A DNA stretch of 50,903 nucleotides, from NCBI GenBank assembly GCA_905235115.1, contig CAJOKT010000009.1:1-50903 (forward strand), read 5' to 3'. The notes under the pieces are model-generated. The model saw nothing but the letters and a program-made list of their open reading frames with translations, had not been told where the DNA came from and did no database searches. This stretch comes from an uncultured Peptostreptococcaceae bacterium. GTDB lineage: Bacteria > Bacillota > Clostridia > Peptostreptococcales > Anaerovoracaceae. Both the position numbers and the translations under genes were made by a program. Of this stretch, positions 16,906 through 24,909 are shown piece after piece; position 1 is the stretch's first letter; each line of letters opens with the position of its first letter.

Positions 16906-19900
16906 TCATGTGATTATAAGGTCGGATACGTCGACATCCTCGGCCTTTACGAAGTGGTACTCCTCGCCGTTCATTGCATCGTATATCACCGGAACCACCA
17001 AAAGTGTCAGGACCGTAGCGTAGGTCAGGCCGCCGATACATACCAGCGCCAGGGGCTGCATCATGTCCGTGCCTGCGGACTTTCCCGCGGCCAGCATGAT
17101 CAGACCCAAAATGGTCGTGATCGAAGTCATGAGCACCGGTCTTATACGCGTGGCCCCGGCAGTGATGATGGCAGCACGCTTGTTCATGCCGCGGGCTCTC
17201 ATCTGGTTGATGCAGTCCACCAGAACGATACCGTTATTGACCACGACACCGTCCAGGATTATCAGTCCCATCATGGACACCACCGATACCTCCTTGTTGA
17301 AGATGATCAGTGCAAGGAAGCCTCCGGTGAAGGCCAGCGGTATGGTGAACATGACTATGAACGGCGACTTGAAGCTCTGGAACTGGGCCACCATGATGAG
17401 GTATACGAGAAGGATCCCTACCAGCAACATTTTGAGCAGATCCTCCATTGCATCCATGATGGTCTCGTTCTCGCCGCTGTACTCCAGTCTGACGCCCTCG
17501 GGAAGTCTCAGCTCATCCGTGGCCTGCTTGCATTTATCCGTAAGCAGCGTAATGTTGTATCCGTCTTCCGCCTCAGCGGAAACTGCCAGATATGTCTCCT
17601 GGTCAAGGCGCTCTATGGCCGGAAGAGACTCCGTCTCCTCCAGATTGCTCACGTCTTTGAGAAGGACTCCGTCGGCGATTTCCATGGACATGAGATTGTC
17701 CAAAGTGAGCTCCGTACCGTCTCCCTTCGCCACCACCACGTCATAGCTGTCGCCTCCGATGGTTATTGCAGTCGCAGTCTGTTGGAAAGCCAGTTCCTGG
17801 GCCACCGCGGCATAGACCTGAGCGACGGTCAGACCGTTTCTTATTGCCTTGGCTTTGTCTATGGTGAAATGGTACTCGGTATCCGCATCCGTCAGACCGT
17901 TATTCACGTTCTTTACGCCTTCTACCTTGGCAAGCCTGTCCCCGACCATCTTGGCCGCCTTTTTAAGATCGTTGTTGTTGTTGGAATAGATGTTTATCGT
18001 GACACCGCTTCCGCCGAGAGCGGACGTGTATTCCGTAATGGAAGACGTGGTGGTTATCTCAACCTCTGCAGGCAGGCCTTTGGTCTTCTCCAGGACTTCA
18101 TCCGCGATCTCCCTGCTGGTACGCTTGGTGCCGTCCTCCAGTACAAGATAAAGGTCAGCCACATTGTCCGCCGTATCTCCGAGGAACGCTCCGTAGTCCG
18201 AGTTTGTGGAAAGCATTGCCCCTGCCACTCCTACTCCGTCTATTTCACTGACGATCTCCAGAACCCTGTCCGAAGTTTCCGCGGTCTCCTGGATGGTGGC
18301 ATTCTCGTCATCCATCGTTATCGTTCCCGTCATCTGCGGCGTAGTCATGTCCGGAAGGAAGACGTAGCCTCTTGAGAGAGCAGTCTGGACGCTGAACACC
18401 AGAAGCACCAGAGCCAGTATTATGATAAGCGCCTTATGGTTCAGATTCCAGTTGAGCAGCCTCTTGTAGCCCTCAAGTATCCTTCCTCCCACAGTCATCC
18501 TGTCAGAGTTTTTCACCCGCGTCTCTCTCCTCAGTATCCTGGAGGAAAGAGCCGGTACCAGAGTCAGCGCCACTATGAGGCTTGCAAACAGCGAATATGT
18601 TATGGTCAGCGCCATATCAGTGAAGAGCTGCCGGGTAAGGCCCTGAACGAAGACGATAGGCGCGAATACGCATACTGTCGTAAGGGTCGATGAGATTATG
18701 GCCGTGCTCACTTCTTTTGCGCCTGCCACCGCGGACCTCAGCCTGTCGATTCCCAGAGACCTCAGCCTGTAGATGTTCTCGATCACCACTATGGAGTTGT
18801 CCACCAGCATTCCTACTGACACCGCCAGCCCTGCCAGAGATATCAGATTGATGGTGACTCCCGAGAAGTACATCAGCACCAGGGCGAACAAAAGGCTGAT
18901 CGGGATGCTGAGAAGTGTTATGAAAGTGGGCCTTATGTCCCTCAGGAACAGGAAAAGGACCAGTATGGCGAACAGCGCTCCGTAGGCCAGGCTCTCGATC
19001 AGAGCGCCTATGACAAGATAGATGTAGTCCCCCTGATCCATGAGCACGCTGAATCTCAATCCATCGTACTTGCCTTCAAGCTCCCTGAACGTCTCCTTCA
19101 GGTTATCGGATGTGGCGGTGGTAGAGGAGTTGCTCTGACGCATAAACGTCAGAAGGACTCCTGTGTTGCCGTTGATGGAAGCATAGGTGCTGTCCGAATT
19201 GTCGGATATGAACACCTCTGCCACGTCGCTGACCCGTATGTCTCCCAGACCTTCTATGCTGAAGAGGATCATGTTCTTGACCTCATCCAGATCGCCGAGC
19301 TTATCTCCGACAGAGACCAGATACCTGGCCCCTTCTTCATCCTGTATGTATCCTGCGGGCATGTCGAAATTCTGCGCCATCAGGATCTGTGACACAGTCT
19401 GTACCGTTATTATCCCGGGTAGATCGGCCTGCTTCAGCGCCTCCTCTGCCTGCTGATCCAGGTCTGCCAGCGCCTGCACAAGCTGCTGTCTGGTCGCCGT
19501 GAGCTGGGATCTTGCTACTGCCAGCTGGGTCTCCGCCGAATACATCGAATCCAGCCCGTTGAAGGCGTTTGCTATTGCGGAGTTGATCTCCCCCGCAGAC
19601 GGGATGGATGGGATATTAATATTTCCGATGCTCTGGTTAAGACCCTCCAGAGTCGCCTGGAGCTCTTCCAGCGCCTGCATAGCCTGTTCAGCGTATCCAG
19701 CCAGTTCCGCGGGGTCCGGGATATTTCCCTGGCTGATCCCTGCAAGGGCTTCCGCGATGGCGTTCGCGGCAGCAGCGGCTGCGTTGGCATATCCTTCTAT
19801 GGTGCCTGCGATGTCTTGCGCAGCCTGACCCGCCTGACCCACCTGCGAGTAGATCTGGTTTATGGAGTTCTGCACTCCGCTCAAGGCGGACTGCTTGGCC

Positions 19901-20607
19901 TGATCGATCTGCCTGCTCTGCGAGTCTATCTGGGCGATCGCCGAATCCACCTGGGCGATGCCGGCCTCAATCTGGGCTCTGCCTTCGGCGATCTTTTCGT
20001 TGATGCCTGAGATCAGCTCGTTATTCAGTTCCTCTACCTTGTCGGTGTCTATGACCAGGTTGACCTGGGATTCCAAAAGTCCCCCGGCCGTGACCGAGGC
20101 CACACCGTTGGTCCCTTCCAGGGAATTGGTCAAGGTATCCGTTACGAACTCCGAAAGATCCTCCAGGTCATAGCCCTCTCTGTCCACCGCCGCCACCATG
20201 ATGGGGATCATGGTGGGATTCAGTTTTAAGATATACGGGGAGCCTATGTTGTCTCCCCAGCCGCCTTCCACCATATCCACCTGCTGCAGTATGTCAACCA
20301 CCGCCGCATCCATGGATGTGCCGTTTTCAAACTCCATGATCACAAGTGAGTAACTGGGGTTTGAAGAGGACATGATGGTCTTCATGTTCTCAACCGTGGC
20401 GAGGCTCTGTTCCAGCGGCTTGGTCACGGTCTCCTCCACGTCTTCGGGAGTGGCCCCGGGGTATGTGGTCATTACCACCACGTAGGGAAGGTCTATGGAC
20501 GGCAAAAGATCCGGGGTCAGTCTCGTGAAGGAGACTATTCCCAGAGCGATCACCACAATGACCGCCACGACTATCGTTATCGGCTTTTTAACGCTGTATT
20601 CTGTCAT
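16906..20607 (-). CDS. RND-family efflux transporter with long coiled-coil insertion
   Basis: A 1233-residue AcrB/HAE-type permease: one membrane helix at 10-30, a large extracytoplasmic porter loop, helices in the middle (IYLVIGALIESLAYGALFAI onward), a second porter loop and the last helices with QSFKSPFIVMFTIPLAF and TSITTILGLIML. RND helix-4 features (VSVGMLVDNSIVVIENIYR) carry the proton-relay Asp. The porter loop contains an insertion at about residues 195-398, rich in Gln, Ala, Ile and Asp heptads (EGRAQIEAGIAQVDSAIAQI), absent from classical 1050-residue members. No adaptor (MFP) or outer-membrane gene is nearby. Substrate unknown: drug, lipid or peptide export. Confidence 0.92.
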   Translation of the reverse strand: MTEYSVKKPITIVVAVIVVIALGIVSFTRLTPDLLPSIDLPYVVVMTTYPGATPEDVEETVTKPLEQSLATVENMKTIMSSSNPSYSLVIMEFENGTSMDAAVVDILQQVDMVEGGWGDNIGSPYILKLNPTMIPIMVAAVDREGYDLEDLSEFVTDTLTNSLEGTNGVASVTAGGLLESQVNLVIDTDKVEELNNELISGINEKIAEGRAQIEAGIAQVDSAIAQIDSQSRQIDQAKQSALSGVQNSINQIYSQVGQAGQAAQDIAGTIEGYANAAAAAANAIAEALAGISQGNIPDPAELAGYAEQAMQALEELQATLEGLNQSIGNINIPSIPSAGEINSAIANAFNGLDSMYSAETQLAVARSQLTATRQQLVQALADLDQQAEEALKQADLPGIITVQTVSQILMAQNFDMPAGYIQDEEGARYLVSVGDKLGDLDEVKNMILFSIEGLGDIRVSDVAEVFISDNSDSTYASINGNTGVLLTFMRQSNSSTTATSDNLKETFRELEGKYDGLRFSVLMDQGDYIYLVIGALIESLAYGALFAILVLFLFLRDIRPTFITLLSIPISLLFALVLMYFSGVTINLISLAGLAVSVGMLVDNSIVVIENIYRLRSLGIDRLRSAVAGAKEVSTAIISSTLTTVCVFAPIVFVQGLTRQLFTDMALTITYSLFASLIVALTLVPALSSRILRRETRVKNSDRMTVGGRILEGYKRLLNWNLNHKALIIILALVLLVFSVQTALSRGYVFLPDMTTPQMTGTITMDDENATIQETAETSDRVLEIVSEIDGVGVAGAMLSTNSDYGAFLGDTADNVADLYLVLEDGTKRTSREIADEVLEKTKGLPAEVEITTTSSITEYTSALGGSGVTINIYSNNNNDLKKAAKMVGDRLAKVEGVKNVNNGLTDADTEYHFTIDKAKAIRNGLTVAQVYAAVAQELAFQQTATAITIGGDSYDVVVAKGDGTELTLDNLMSMEIADGVLLKDVSNLEETESLPAIERLDQETYLAVSAEAEDGYNITLLTDKCKQATDELRLPEGVRLEYSGENETIMDAMEDLLKMLLVGILLVYLIMVAQFQSFKSPFIVMFTIPLAFTGGFLALIIFNKEVSVVSMMGLIILDGVVVNNGIVLVDCINQMRARGMNKRAAIITAGATRIRPVLMTSITTILGLIMLAAGKSAGTDMMQPLALVCIGGLTYATVLTLLVVPVIYDAMNGEEYHFVKAEDVDVSDLIIT

Positions 20608-20657
20608 ATTATTTATGCCATCAAAAGGGCATTCTACCGCTATATTACCAAATAAAT

Positions 20658-20687
20658 ATTATAGCACTTTTTATGTGGGGGGTTCAA
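20658..20687 (-). promoter_or_regulatory. Promoter of the RND transporter gene
   Basis: TTGAAC (complement of 20682-20687) and TATAAT (complement of 20658-20663) are 18 bases apart on the minus strand. The -35 lies within a few bases of the upstream terminator. The gene has only a weak ribosome binding site. Confidence 0.65.
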
Positions 20688-20718
20688 TAAAAAAATGGGC
20701 AGGCCATCGGGCCTGCCC
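20687..20718 (-). terminator. Terminator after the CoA-transferase gene
   Basis: On the minus strand GGGCAGGCC-CGAT-GGCCTGCCC (20718-20697) is a perfect 9-base-pair stem followed by ATTTTTTTATT. Confidence 0.92.
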
Positions 20719-20725
20719 GCCGATC

Positions 20726-22084
20726 TCAATATGCGATTTTCGAGGAGTTCTTCCAGATGCCCATCTTCTCGGCTTCCTTGATCAGGTCATCCCTGAAATC
20801 CGGGTGAGCGATGGAGATCAGAAGCTCCGCTCTCTCCCAGGTGGATTTGCCCTTCAGCTGCACCGCGCCGTACTCGGTGACCACGAAATCGGTGCACATT
20901 CTCGGGGTCGTCACGATGGCTCCCTGGGCAAGGGTGGGAGTGATGAGAGAATAGACGTTGCCGCTCTTGGATGTTTTGGTGGAAGGTGTGCAGAGGAAAC
21001 TGTTGCCGCCGTCCGCTCCGAAGGCACCCATTACGAAGTCCAGCTGACCGCCGGTGCCGGAGATCTGACGGTGTCCGTCGGACTCCGCGCAGACCTGTCC
21101 GTAGAGGTCCACTCCGATGCAGCTGTTGACCGAGATGAAGTTGGGTATCCTGGAGATGGTGGCGTAGTTGTTGACGTAGTCCACCGGCGCCGAGCAGCAG
21201 ATGGGGTTGTCGTCTATGAAGTCATAGAGATGCTTGGAGCCGCCTGCGAAGGTGTAGACCAGCTTCCCCTTGTCCACCGGCTTGTTTCCGGTGAGTTTGC
21301 CGGCCTCAAAAAGCGCCACGTATGCGTCGGAGATCATCTCCGTGTGGCCCTCGACGTTCCTGATGTCGGACTCTGCGATCATCTTGCCGATGTAGTTGGG
21401 AAGAGCACCGATCCCGAGCTGCACCGTGCAGTGGGACTTGATGTTCTTAACCACGTGCCCGGCTATGATCTTGTCTATTTCTGTGGGCTCCTTGGCGGTG
21501 ATCTCCGCCAGAGGCGTGTTGGAGCCTTCCACGATGTAGTCTATTCCGTAGAGGTTCAGCTGGGTCTGGTAGCCGTGGGCGATGGGCATGTTCTCGTTGA
21601 CCTCGACTATCCTCAGCTTGGCGGACTTGATGACACCCCACATGTCGGCCACCTGGGGGCCGATGTTGAAGTTGCCGTGCTCGTCCATGGGAGCCACCTG
21701 GAAGAAGGCGATGTCCACCTCGTTATTGTTGTTGGTCCACAGGAACGGCAGCTCGTTGAACATCATGGGAATGTACCAGCAACGGCCTTCCTGGTTCATG
21801 ATCCTGTCCTGAGCGCTGAAGTGGGCGGAAGCGAATCTTACCTGGTCATTGGACTGGGTGGCGTAAAACGTCTCGAAGGGTTTCTTCCTGATGGATACCG
21901 TGGATATGATGGTCACGTCCTTGAGCTCGTCAGCCCTTTTGGCCAAAGCCTTGTCGATGTCCACCACCGTGCCGCAGCCCAGACCGAAGTGGATGCGGCT
22001 GCCGTTTCTGACCATGGAGGCGGCCTTTTCCGCAGTTATCAGTTTGCGTTTATATTCGCTGGCTAATTCAGAAACCTTGTACAT
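20726..22084 (-). CDS. Acetyl-CoA hydrolase/transferase family protein (butyryl-CoA:acetate or 4-hydroxybutyrate CoA-transferase-like)
   Basis: A 452-residue family-I-type CoA-transferase. The two-domain fold shows [18 protein letters not shown] at the N-terminus, the [18 protein letters not shown] loop near 350, and [18 protein letters not shown] near 245 holding the Glu likely to form the CoA thioester. [23 protein letters not shown] near the end is shared with Cat2/AbfT and butyrate-forming But enzymes. It would move CoA between acetate and a short acyl-CoA, the last step of butyrate-type fermentation; the exact acyl donor is not decidable here. A single-gene transcription unit with its own promoter, AAGGTGAG ribosome binding site and terminator. 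Confidence 0.9.
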   Translation of the reverse strand: MYKVSELASEYKRKLITAEKAASMVRNGSRIHFGLGCGTVVDIDKALAKRADELKDVTIISTVSIRKKPFETFYATQSNDQVRFASAHFSAQDRIMNQEGRCWYIPMMFNELPFLWTNNNNEVDIAFFQVAPMDEHGNFNIGPQVADMWGVIKSAKLRIVEVNENMPIAHGYQTQLNLYGIDYIVEGSNTPLAEITAKEPTEIDKIIAGHVVKNIKSHCTVQLGIGALPNYIGKMIAESDIRNVEGHTEMISDAYVALFEAGKLTGNKPVDKGKLVYTFAGGSKHLYDFIDDNPICCSAPVDYVNNYATISRIPNFISVNSCIGVDLYGQVCAESDGHRQISGTGGQLDFVMGAFGADGGNSFLCTPSTKTSKSGNVYSLITPTLAQGAIVTTPRMCTDFVVTEYGAVQLKGKSTWERAELLISIAHPDFRDDLIKEAEKMGIWKNSSKIAY

Positions 22085-22164
22085 ATTCTCACCTTCTTAG
22101 ATCTTACGCTTTTCATCTTATCAGCCGTCCCATTACTGTTAAAAAAGCAACGAACAGCAGGAAT

Positions 22165-22193
22165 ATTATACCGCAGCTATCCTCCTTTTTCAA
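22165..22193 (-). promoter_or_regulatory. Promoter of the CoA-transferase gene
   Basis: TTGAAA (complement of 22188-22193) and TATAAT (complement of 22165-22170) are 17 bases apart on the minus strand, giving a leader of about 75 bases. Optimal spacing and a perfect -10 fit a highly expressed fermentation gene. Confidence 0.75.
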
Positions 22194-22267
22194 GATTACG
22201 GAGGCAATTATCAAATTTCTCTTTTATTTTTTTCGACAGTGTGGTAATATATCTTTTGCAAAAGCGA

Positions 22268-22342
22268 GTCTCCCTAGTTAAATGGATATAACGGAGCTCT
22301 CCTAAAGCTCAGTTGACAGTTCGATTCTGTCGGGGGATACCA
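22268..22342 (+). tRNA. tRNA-Arg (anticodon CCU)
   Basis: A 75-base cloverleaf: acceptor GTCTCCC with GGGGGAT (one G-U at the first pair and one U-G), D-stem GTTA/TAAC, anticodon stem GAGCT/AGCTC with loop CTCCTAA and anticodon CCT at 22301-22303, variable AGTT, T-arm GACAG-TTCGATT-CTGTC, discriminator A and encoded CCA. It decodes AGG. It is flanked by a -10-like TGGTAATAT (22242-22250) upstream and a strong terminator downstream. It is transcribed head-on to replication. Confidence 0.95.
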
Positions 22343-22346
22343 ACCG

Positions 22347-22371
22347 GAGCGCCTTACAGGCGCTCTTTTTT
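22347..22371 (+). terminator. Terminator after tRNA-Arg
   Basis: GAGCGCC (22347-22353), loop TTACA, GGCGCTC (22359-22365), then six T. Confidence 0.92.
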
Positions 22372-22375
22372 CGCG

Positions 22376-22414
22376 CAAAAAATACAAGCCGCCGGAGGCC
22401 AGGCCTTCCGGCGG
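22376..22414 (-). terminator. Probable terminator after the Nudix-MGMT gene
   Basis: On the minus strand CCGCCGGAAGGCC (22414-22402) pairs with GGCCTCCGGCGG (22400-22389) with one bulged base; a run of six T follows after CTTGTA. The gap between stem and T-run weakens the call. It lies about 105 bases downstream of the stop codon. Confidence 0.55.
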
Positions 22415-22518
22415 TATTATCGTCTTGATCCGAATTTTTTGCGGCAGCCGGATCCGCAGCCGGAGCTTTTGCAAAGCAGGCTCTGGTGCAGGTCCCGCAG
22501 CGGATGCACTTCTTTGTT

Positions 22519-23295
22519 CTATCCGTTCCTTGCCTGATCGAGCTCTACCCGGCCGCCTTTGACTTCCACGCCTTCGGCCCGAAGCAGCCTGGCCTGGGCC
22601 TCCGCTCCGCCGAATCCGAAGTTCTTCGCGCAGTATCCTCCGGCGTTCACCACCCGGTGGCAGGGTATGATCCCCTCATAGGGGTTATCATGAAGGGCGT
22701 TCCCCACAGCTCTTGCGGCTCCCGGATGCCCGATCTCGATGGCGATGTCTCCGTAGGTGGAAACAGAACCCCTGGGTATCCGGGCAGCGGCCTCGTAGAC
22801 CTTATCCCTGAAGTTCTCCGCGCCCAGCACGTATTCGGTCAGGTCGTCCCCTCTGTATTCCATCCGCATGAAAAAGAAGGGGGCGTCCTCCAGCAGCTTC
22901 TCTATGAAGATCCTGTCTCCTTCCCAGAGGTTCAGGCCCATGACCTCATCCTTGGGCACCCACTTAAGCTCCCCTTCATCACACAGAGGAAGAGGCGGCA
23001 TGCCGGGATCCTCCCGGGACCGGCCGAAGTCCGATGATGTGAAGAGGAACATGATCTCCTTCTCCGCAAAGTCGGAGTTGAAGGTGATTATGGCTCTGGG
23101 CTCGTAGGCCCTCAGGGTGAAGCCTGTCTCTTCCCTGACCTCCCGGACGAGGCATTCAGGCACGGTCTCCAGCGGTTCGGTCTTGCCTCCCACGCCGATC
23201 CACTTGCCCTTGTTGATGTCGTGCTCCTTCCTGGTCCTGTGGAGCATCAGATAATTTCCCTTATATTCTATGTAACAAAGTGAGCTCCAGATCAT
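22519..23295 (-). CDS. Nudix hydrolase - methylated-DNA-cysteine methyltransferase (MGMT/Ogt) fusion
   Basis: A 258-residue two-domain protein. Residues 1-145 are a Nudix hydrolase with the box spanning GKTEPLETVPECLVREVREE (MutT-like, expected to hydrolyse oxidised or noncanonical nucleotides); residues about 165-250 are the MGMT DNA-binding/methyl-acceptor domain with FRDKVYEAAARIPRGSVSTYG, AARAVGNALHDNP and the active-site IPCHRVV, whose Cys takes the alkyl group from O6-alkylguanine. Both active sites look intact. GGAGG 7 bases upstream selects ATG 23295 over a longer open frame. It lies 26 bases after the thioesterase gene, probably co-transcribed. An alkyltransferase-like protein without repair turnover is unlikely because the PCHR Cys is present. 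Confidence 0.9.
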   Translation of the reverse strand: MIWSSLCYIEYKGNYLMLHRTRKEHDINKGKWIGVGGKTEPLETVPECLVREVREETGFTLRAYEPRAIITFNSDFAEKEIMFLFTSSDFGRSREDPGMPPLPLCDEGELKWVPKDEVMGLNLWEGDRIFIEKLLEDAPFFFMRMEYRGDDLTEYVLGAENFRDKVYEAAARIPRGSVSTYGDIAIEIGHPGAARAVGNALHDNPYEGIIPCHRVVNAGGYCAKNFGFGGAEAQARLLRAEGVEVKGGRVELDQARNG

Positions 23296-23321
23296 GGGCG
23301 CCTCCTGAAGTGTTGCCAGGA

Positions 23322-23735
23322 TCAATAGTCCGAGGGCTTGCCTGCCTGAGCCAGCTTTCCCGCGCACTTTTCCACGAACCTGTCCGCGGTCACGATGGCT
23401 CTTTGGTGCCTGCCCCGTCCTACAGGACCCACCTCATCGAAGGCTTCCATATCGAAATCCACCATCTTGCCGTTTTCTGAGATGTTTGTCACAGTGACCC
23501 TGACAGTCACCTCCATACCCACGGGTGTGGGCGAGGTGTGCTCCGCCATGACCATGGTGCCCACGGTGCTCTTTCCCTCAGGAAGCTCCCGTGCCATGTA
23601 TTCCACTCCCGCAGACTCCATCATTCCCACCAGGAAGGGAGTGCCGAACACCCGTAAGGTACCGCTTCCCGCGGACTGAGCAGTCATCTCATCTGTAACG
23701 GTGGCTTTAATTTCGTAAGTATCTCCGGCTTTCAT
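23322..23735 (-). CDS. Hotdog-fold thioesterase (FlK-like)
   Basis: A 137-residue single hotdog-domain protein of the fluoroacetyl-CoA-thioesterase-like family. The family catalytic triad is visible: Thr in VFGTPFLVG, Glu in GMMESAGVE and His in VMAEHTSPTP. The long conserved strand VTVTNISENGKMVDFDMEAFDEVG follows. Most members outside the fluoroacetate-producing strain hydrolyse short acyl-CoA or act in metabolite clearance; substrate unknown. AAAGGAC 6 bases upstream supports ATG 23735. It is divergent from the DUF1294-YdcF gene, with a TATAAT on the minus strand at 23798-23793 that may be its -10. Confidence 0.87.
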   Translation of the reverse strand: MKAGDTYEIKATVTDEMTAQSAGSGTLRVFGTPFLVGMMESAGVEYMARELPEGKSTVGTMVMAEHTSPTPVGMEVTVRVTVTNISENGKMVDFDMEAFDEVGPVGRGRHQRAIVTADRFVEKCAGKLAQAGKPSDY

Positions 23736-23813
23736 TTTCTGTCCTTTCTCTGTCTCTTTCTGTCTTCCCGAAATCTCCTTGTATTTTTTTCGATTATACC
23801 ACAAAACACTTCA

Positions 23814-23842
23814 TTGATAAACCATAGTGCTGATGCTATAAT
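23814..23842 (+). promoter_or_regulatory. Promoter of the DUF1294-YdcF gene
   Basis: TTGATA (23814-23819) and TATAAT (23837-23842) are separated by exactly 17 bases, one of the best promoters in the window. Confidence 0.75.
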
Positions 23843-23891
23843 TGGGAACGTTATCTGATTTTGAAATACTTTGAAAGGAAGCCATCGAAGG

Positions 23892-24809
23892 GTGAAATAT
23901 TTCCTGATCGCATTTCTGATATGGAATCTTGTCACCTTCGTCCTCATGGGGGCCGATAAGCGCCGCGCCGAAAAGGAGCGGTGGAGGATCCCGGAGCGGA
24001 CGCTGCTGTTTTGCGCCTTTCTTCTGGGAGGGCTGGGCGAGACTCTGGGCGCCCTGGTGTTCAGGCACAAGACCAGAAAATGGAAGTTCCGGCTGGGTCT
24101 TCCTCTGTCTCTTATGGTGAACGCCCTCACTGTCATCCTCATCATGAGCGCCATAGTATCTCTGTCGGCTTCGGGAAGCATCGCCTGCAGTCTCACTGAG
24201 TTCCATGATACAGCTCACGTTTCAGCTTCCGACGCGTCCGCCTGCTTCGATGAGGCCGCACTTGATGAGCTCAGGTCGGGCAGCTACCAGTGCGCCCTGG
24301 TGCTGGGCTGCTCTGTGAATCCCGACGGCACGCCCAGCCTCATGCTCAAGGACCGTCTGGACAGCGGCATCCTGCTGTACGCGGCGGGGGTGGTGGACCG
24401 GCTCATTCTTTCCGGCGACTCCGCCCTTCCGGAGTACGACGAGGTGAGCTCCATGTACAGCTACTGCCTGGAAAAAGGCGTCCCCGCGGAGGCTCTGTAT
24501 CTTGACAGAGCAGGCTTTTCCACCTACGAGTCCGTTTACCGGGCCCGAAGCATCTTCCAGGTGGAGCGCATGATCCTGGTCACCCAGAAATATCACATGT
24601 ACCGGGCCCTCTACATAGCAGAAGGTCTGGGAATAGACGCCGCAGGCGTCTGCTCGGAGCAGAACGACTACGGCTGCGCTCTCAAGAGCGACCTTCGGGA
24701 GATCCTGGCCCGTGCGAAAGACGCTTTTCAGACCGCGCTCAGACTTCCGCCCGCTTATTCGGGAGACCCTGTCCCCATCACCGGGCCGGCCGCTCCTTCA
24801 CAAGCCTGA
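23892..24809 (+). CDS. DUF1294 - YdcF-like (DUF218) fusion membrane protein
   Basis: A 305-residue protein with two recognisable parts. Residues 1-85 are DUF1294: a first helix (KYFLIAFLIWNLVTFVLM), GADKRRAEKERWRIPERTLL, then GGLGETLGALVFRHKTRK; a further helix near 85-105 follows. From about residue 125 it is a YdcF/SanA-type DUF218 domain: ALVLGCSV, LILSGDS, then EYDEVSSMYSYCLEKGVP and STYESVYRARSIF, ILVTQKYHMYRALYIAEGLG. DUF218 proteins are linked to envelope or exopolysaccharide functions; the biochemical role is unproven. GTG 23892 is preferred because it begins the DUF1294 motif and AAAGGAAG (23874-23881) is 10 bases upstream; the open frame reaches back to a TTG at 23871 overlapping that site. 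Confidence 0.82.
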   Translation: MKYFLIAFLIWNLVTFVLMGADKRRAEKERWRIPERTLLFCAFLLGGLGETLGALVFRHKTRKWKFRLGLPLSLMVNALTVILIMSAIVSLSASGSIACSLTEFHDTAHVSASDASACFDEAALDELRSGSYQCALVLGCSVNPDGTPSLMLKDRLDSGILLYAAGVVDRLILSGDSALPEYDEVSSMYSYCLEKGVPAEALYLDRAGFSTYESVYRARSIFQVERMILVTQKYHMYRALYIAEGLGIDAAGVCSEQNDYGCALKSDLREILARAKDAFQTALRLPPAYSGDPVPITGPAAPSQA

Positions 24810-24851
24810 CACATCCGCAAAAAAACACTATCCGGGAGAGCCGGTTCGTGA

Positions 24852-24857
24852 TATAAT
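24852..24857 (+). promoter_or_regulatory. Possible -10 box of the EF-hand protein gene
   Basis: TATAAT lies 52 bases upstream of the ATG in an AT-rich leader. No good -35 is seen, so this is a partial call. Confidence 0.4.
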
Positions 24858-24909
24858 ATATTTGTGATAGTTTGTATATTTATCCATTTCTAAATAGGAG
24901 GTATATGTA

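Noticed and set aside
16849-18375. A 508-residue open frame on the + strand inside the RND gene
   Set aside because: It lies wholly antisense to a clear RND coding sequence, has no domain, no ribosome binding site, and a composition typical of antisense shadows in genes with GC-rich third positions.
20495-22066. A 523-residue open frame on the + strand over the CoA-transferase gene
   Set aside because: Antisense to a full-length, intact CoA-transferase with promoter and terminator; the translation is rich in Val, His, Gly and Asp with no recognisable domain.
22268-22342. tRNA-Arg as an integration site for the neighbouring accessory genes
   Set aside because: No integrase gene, no direct repeat of the tRNA 3' end nearby, and the flanking genes look chromosomal.
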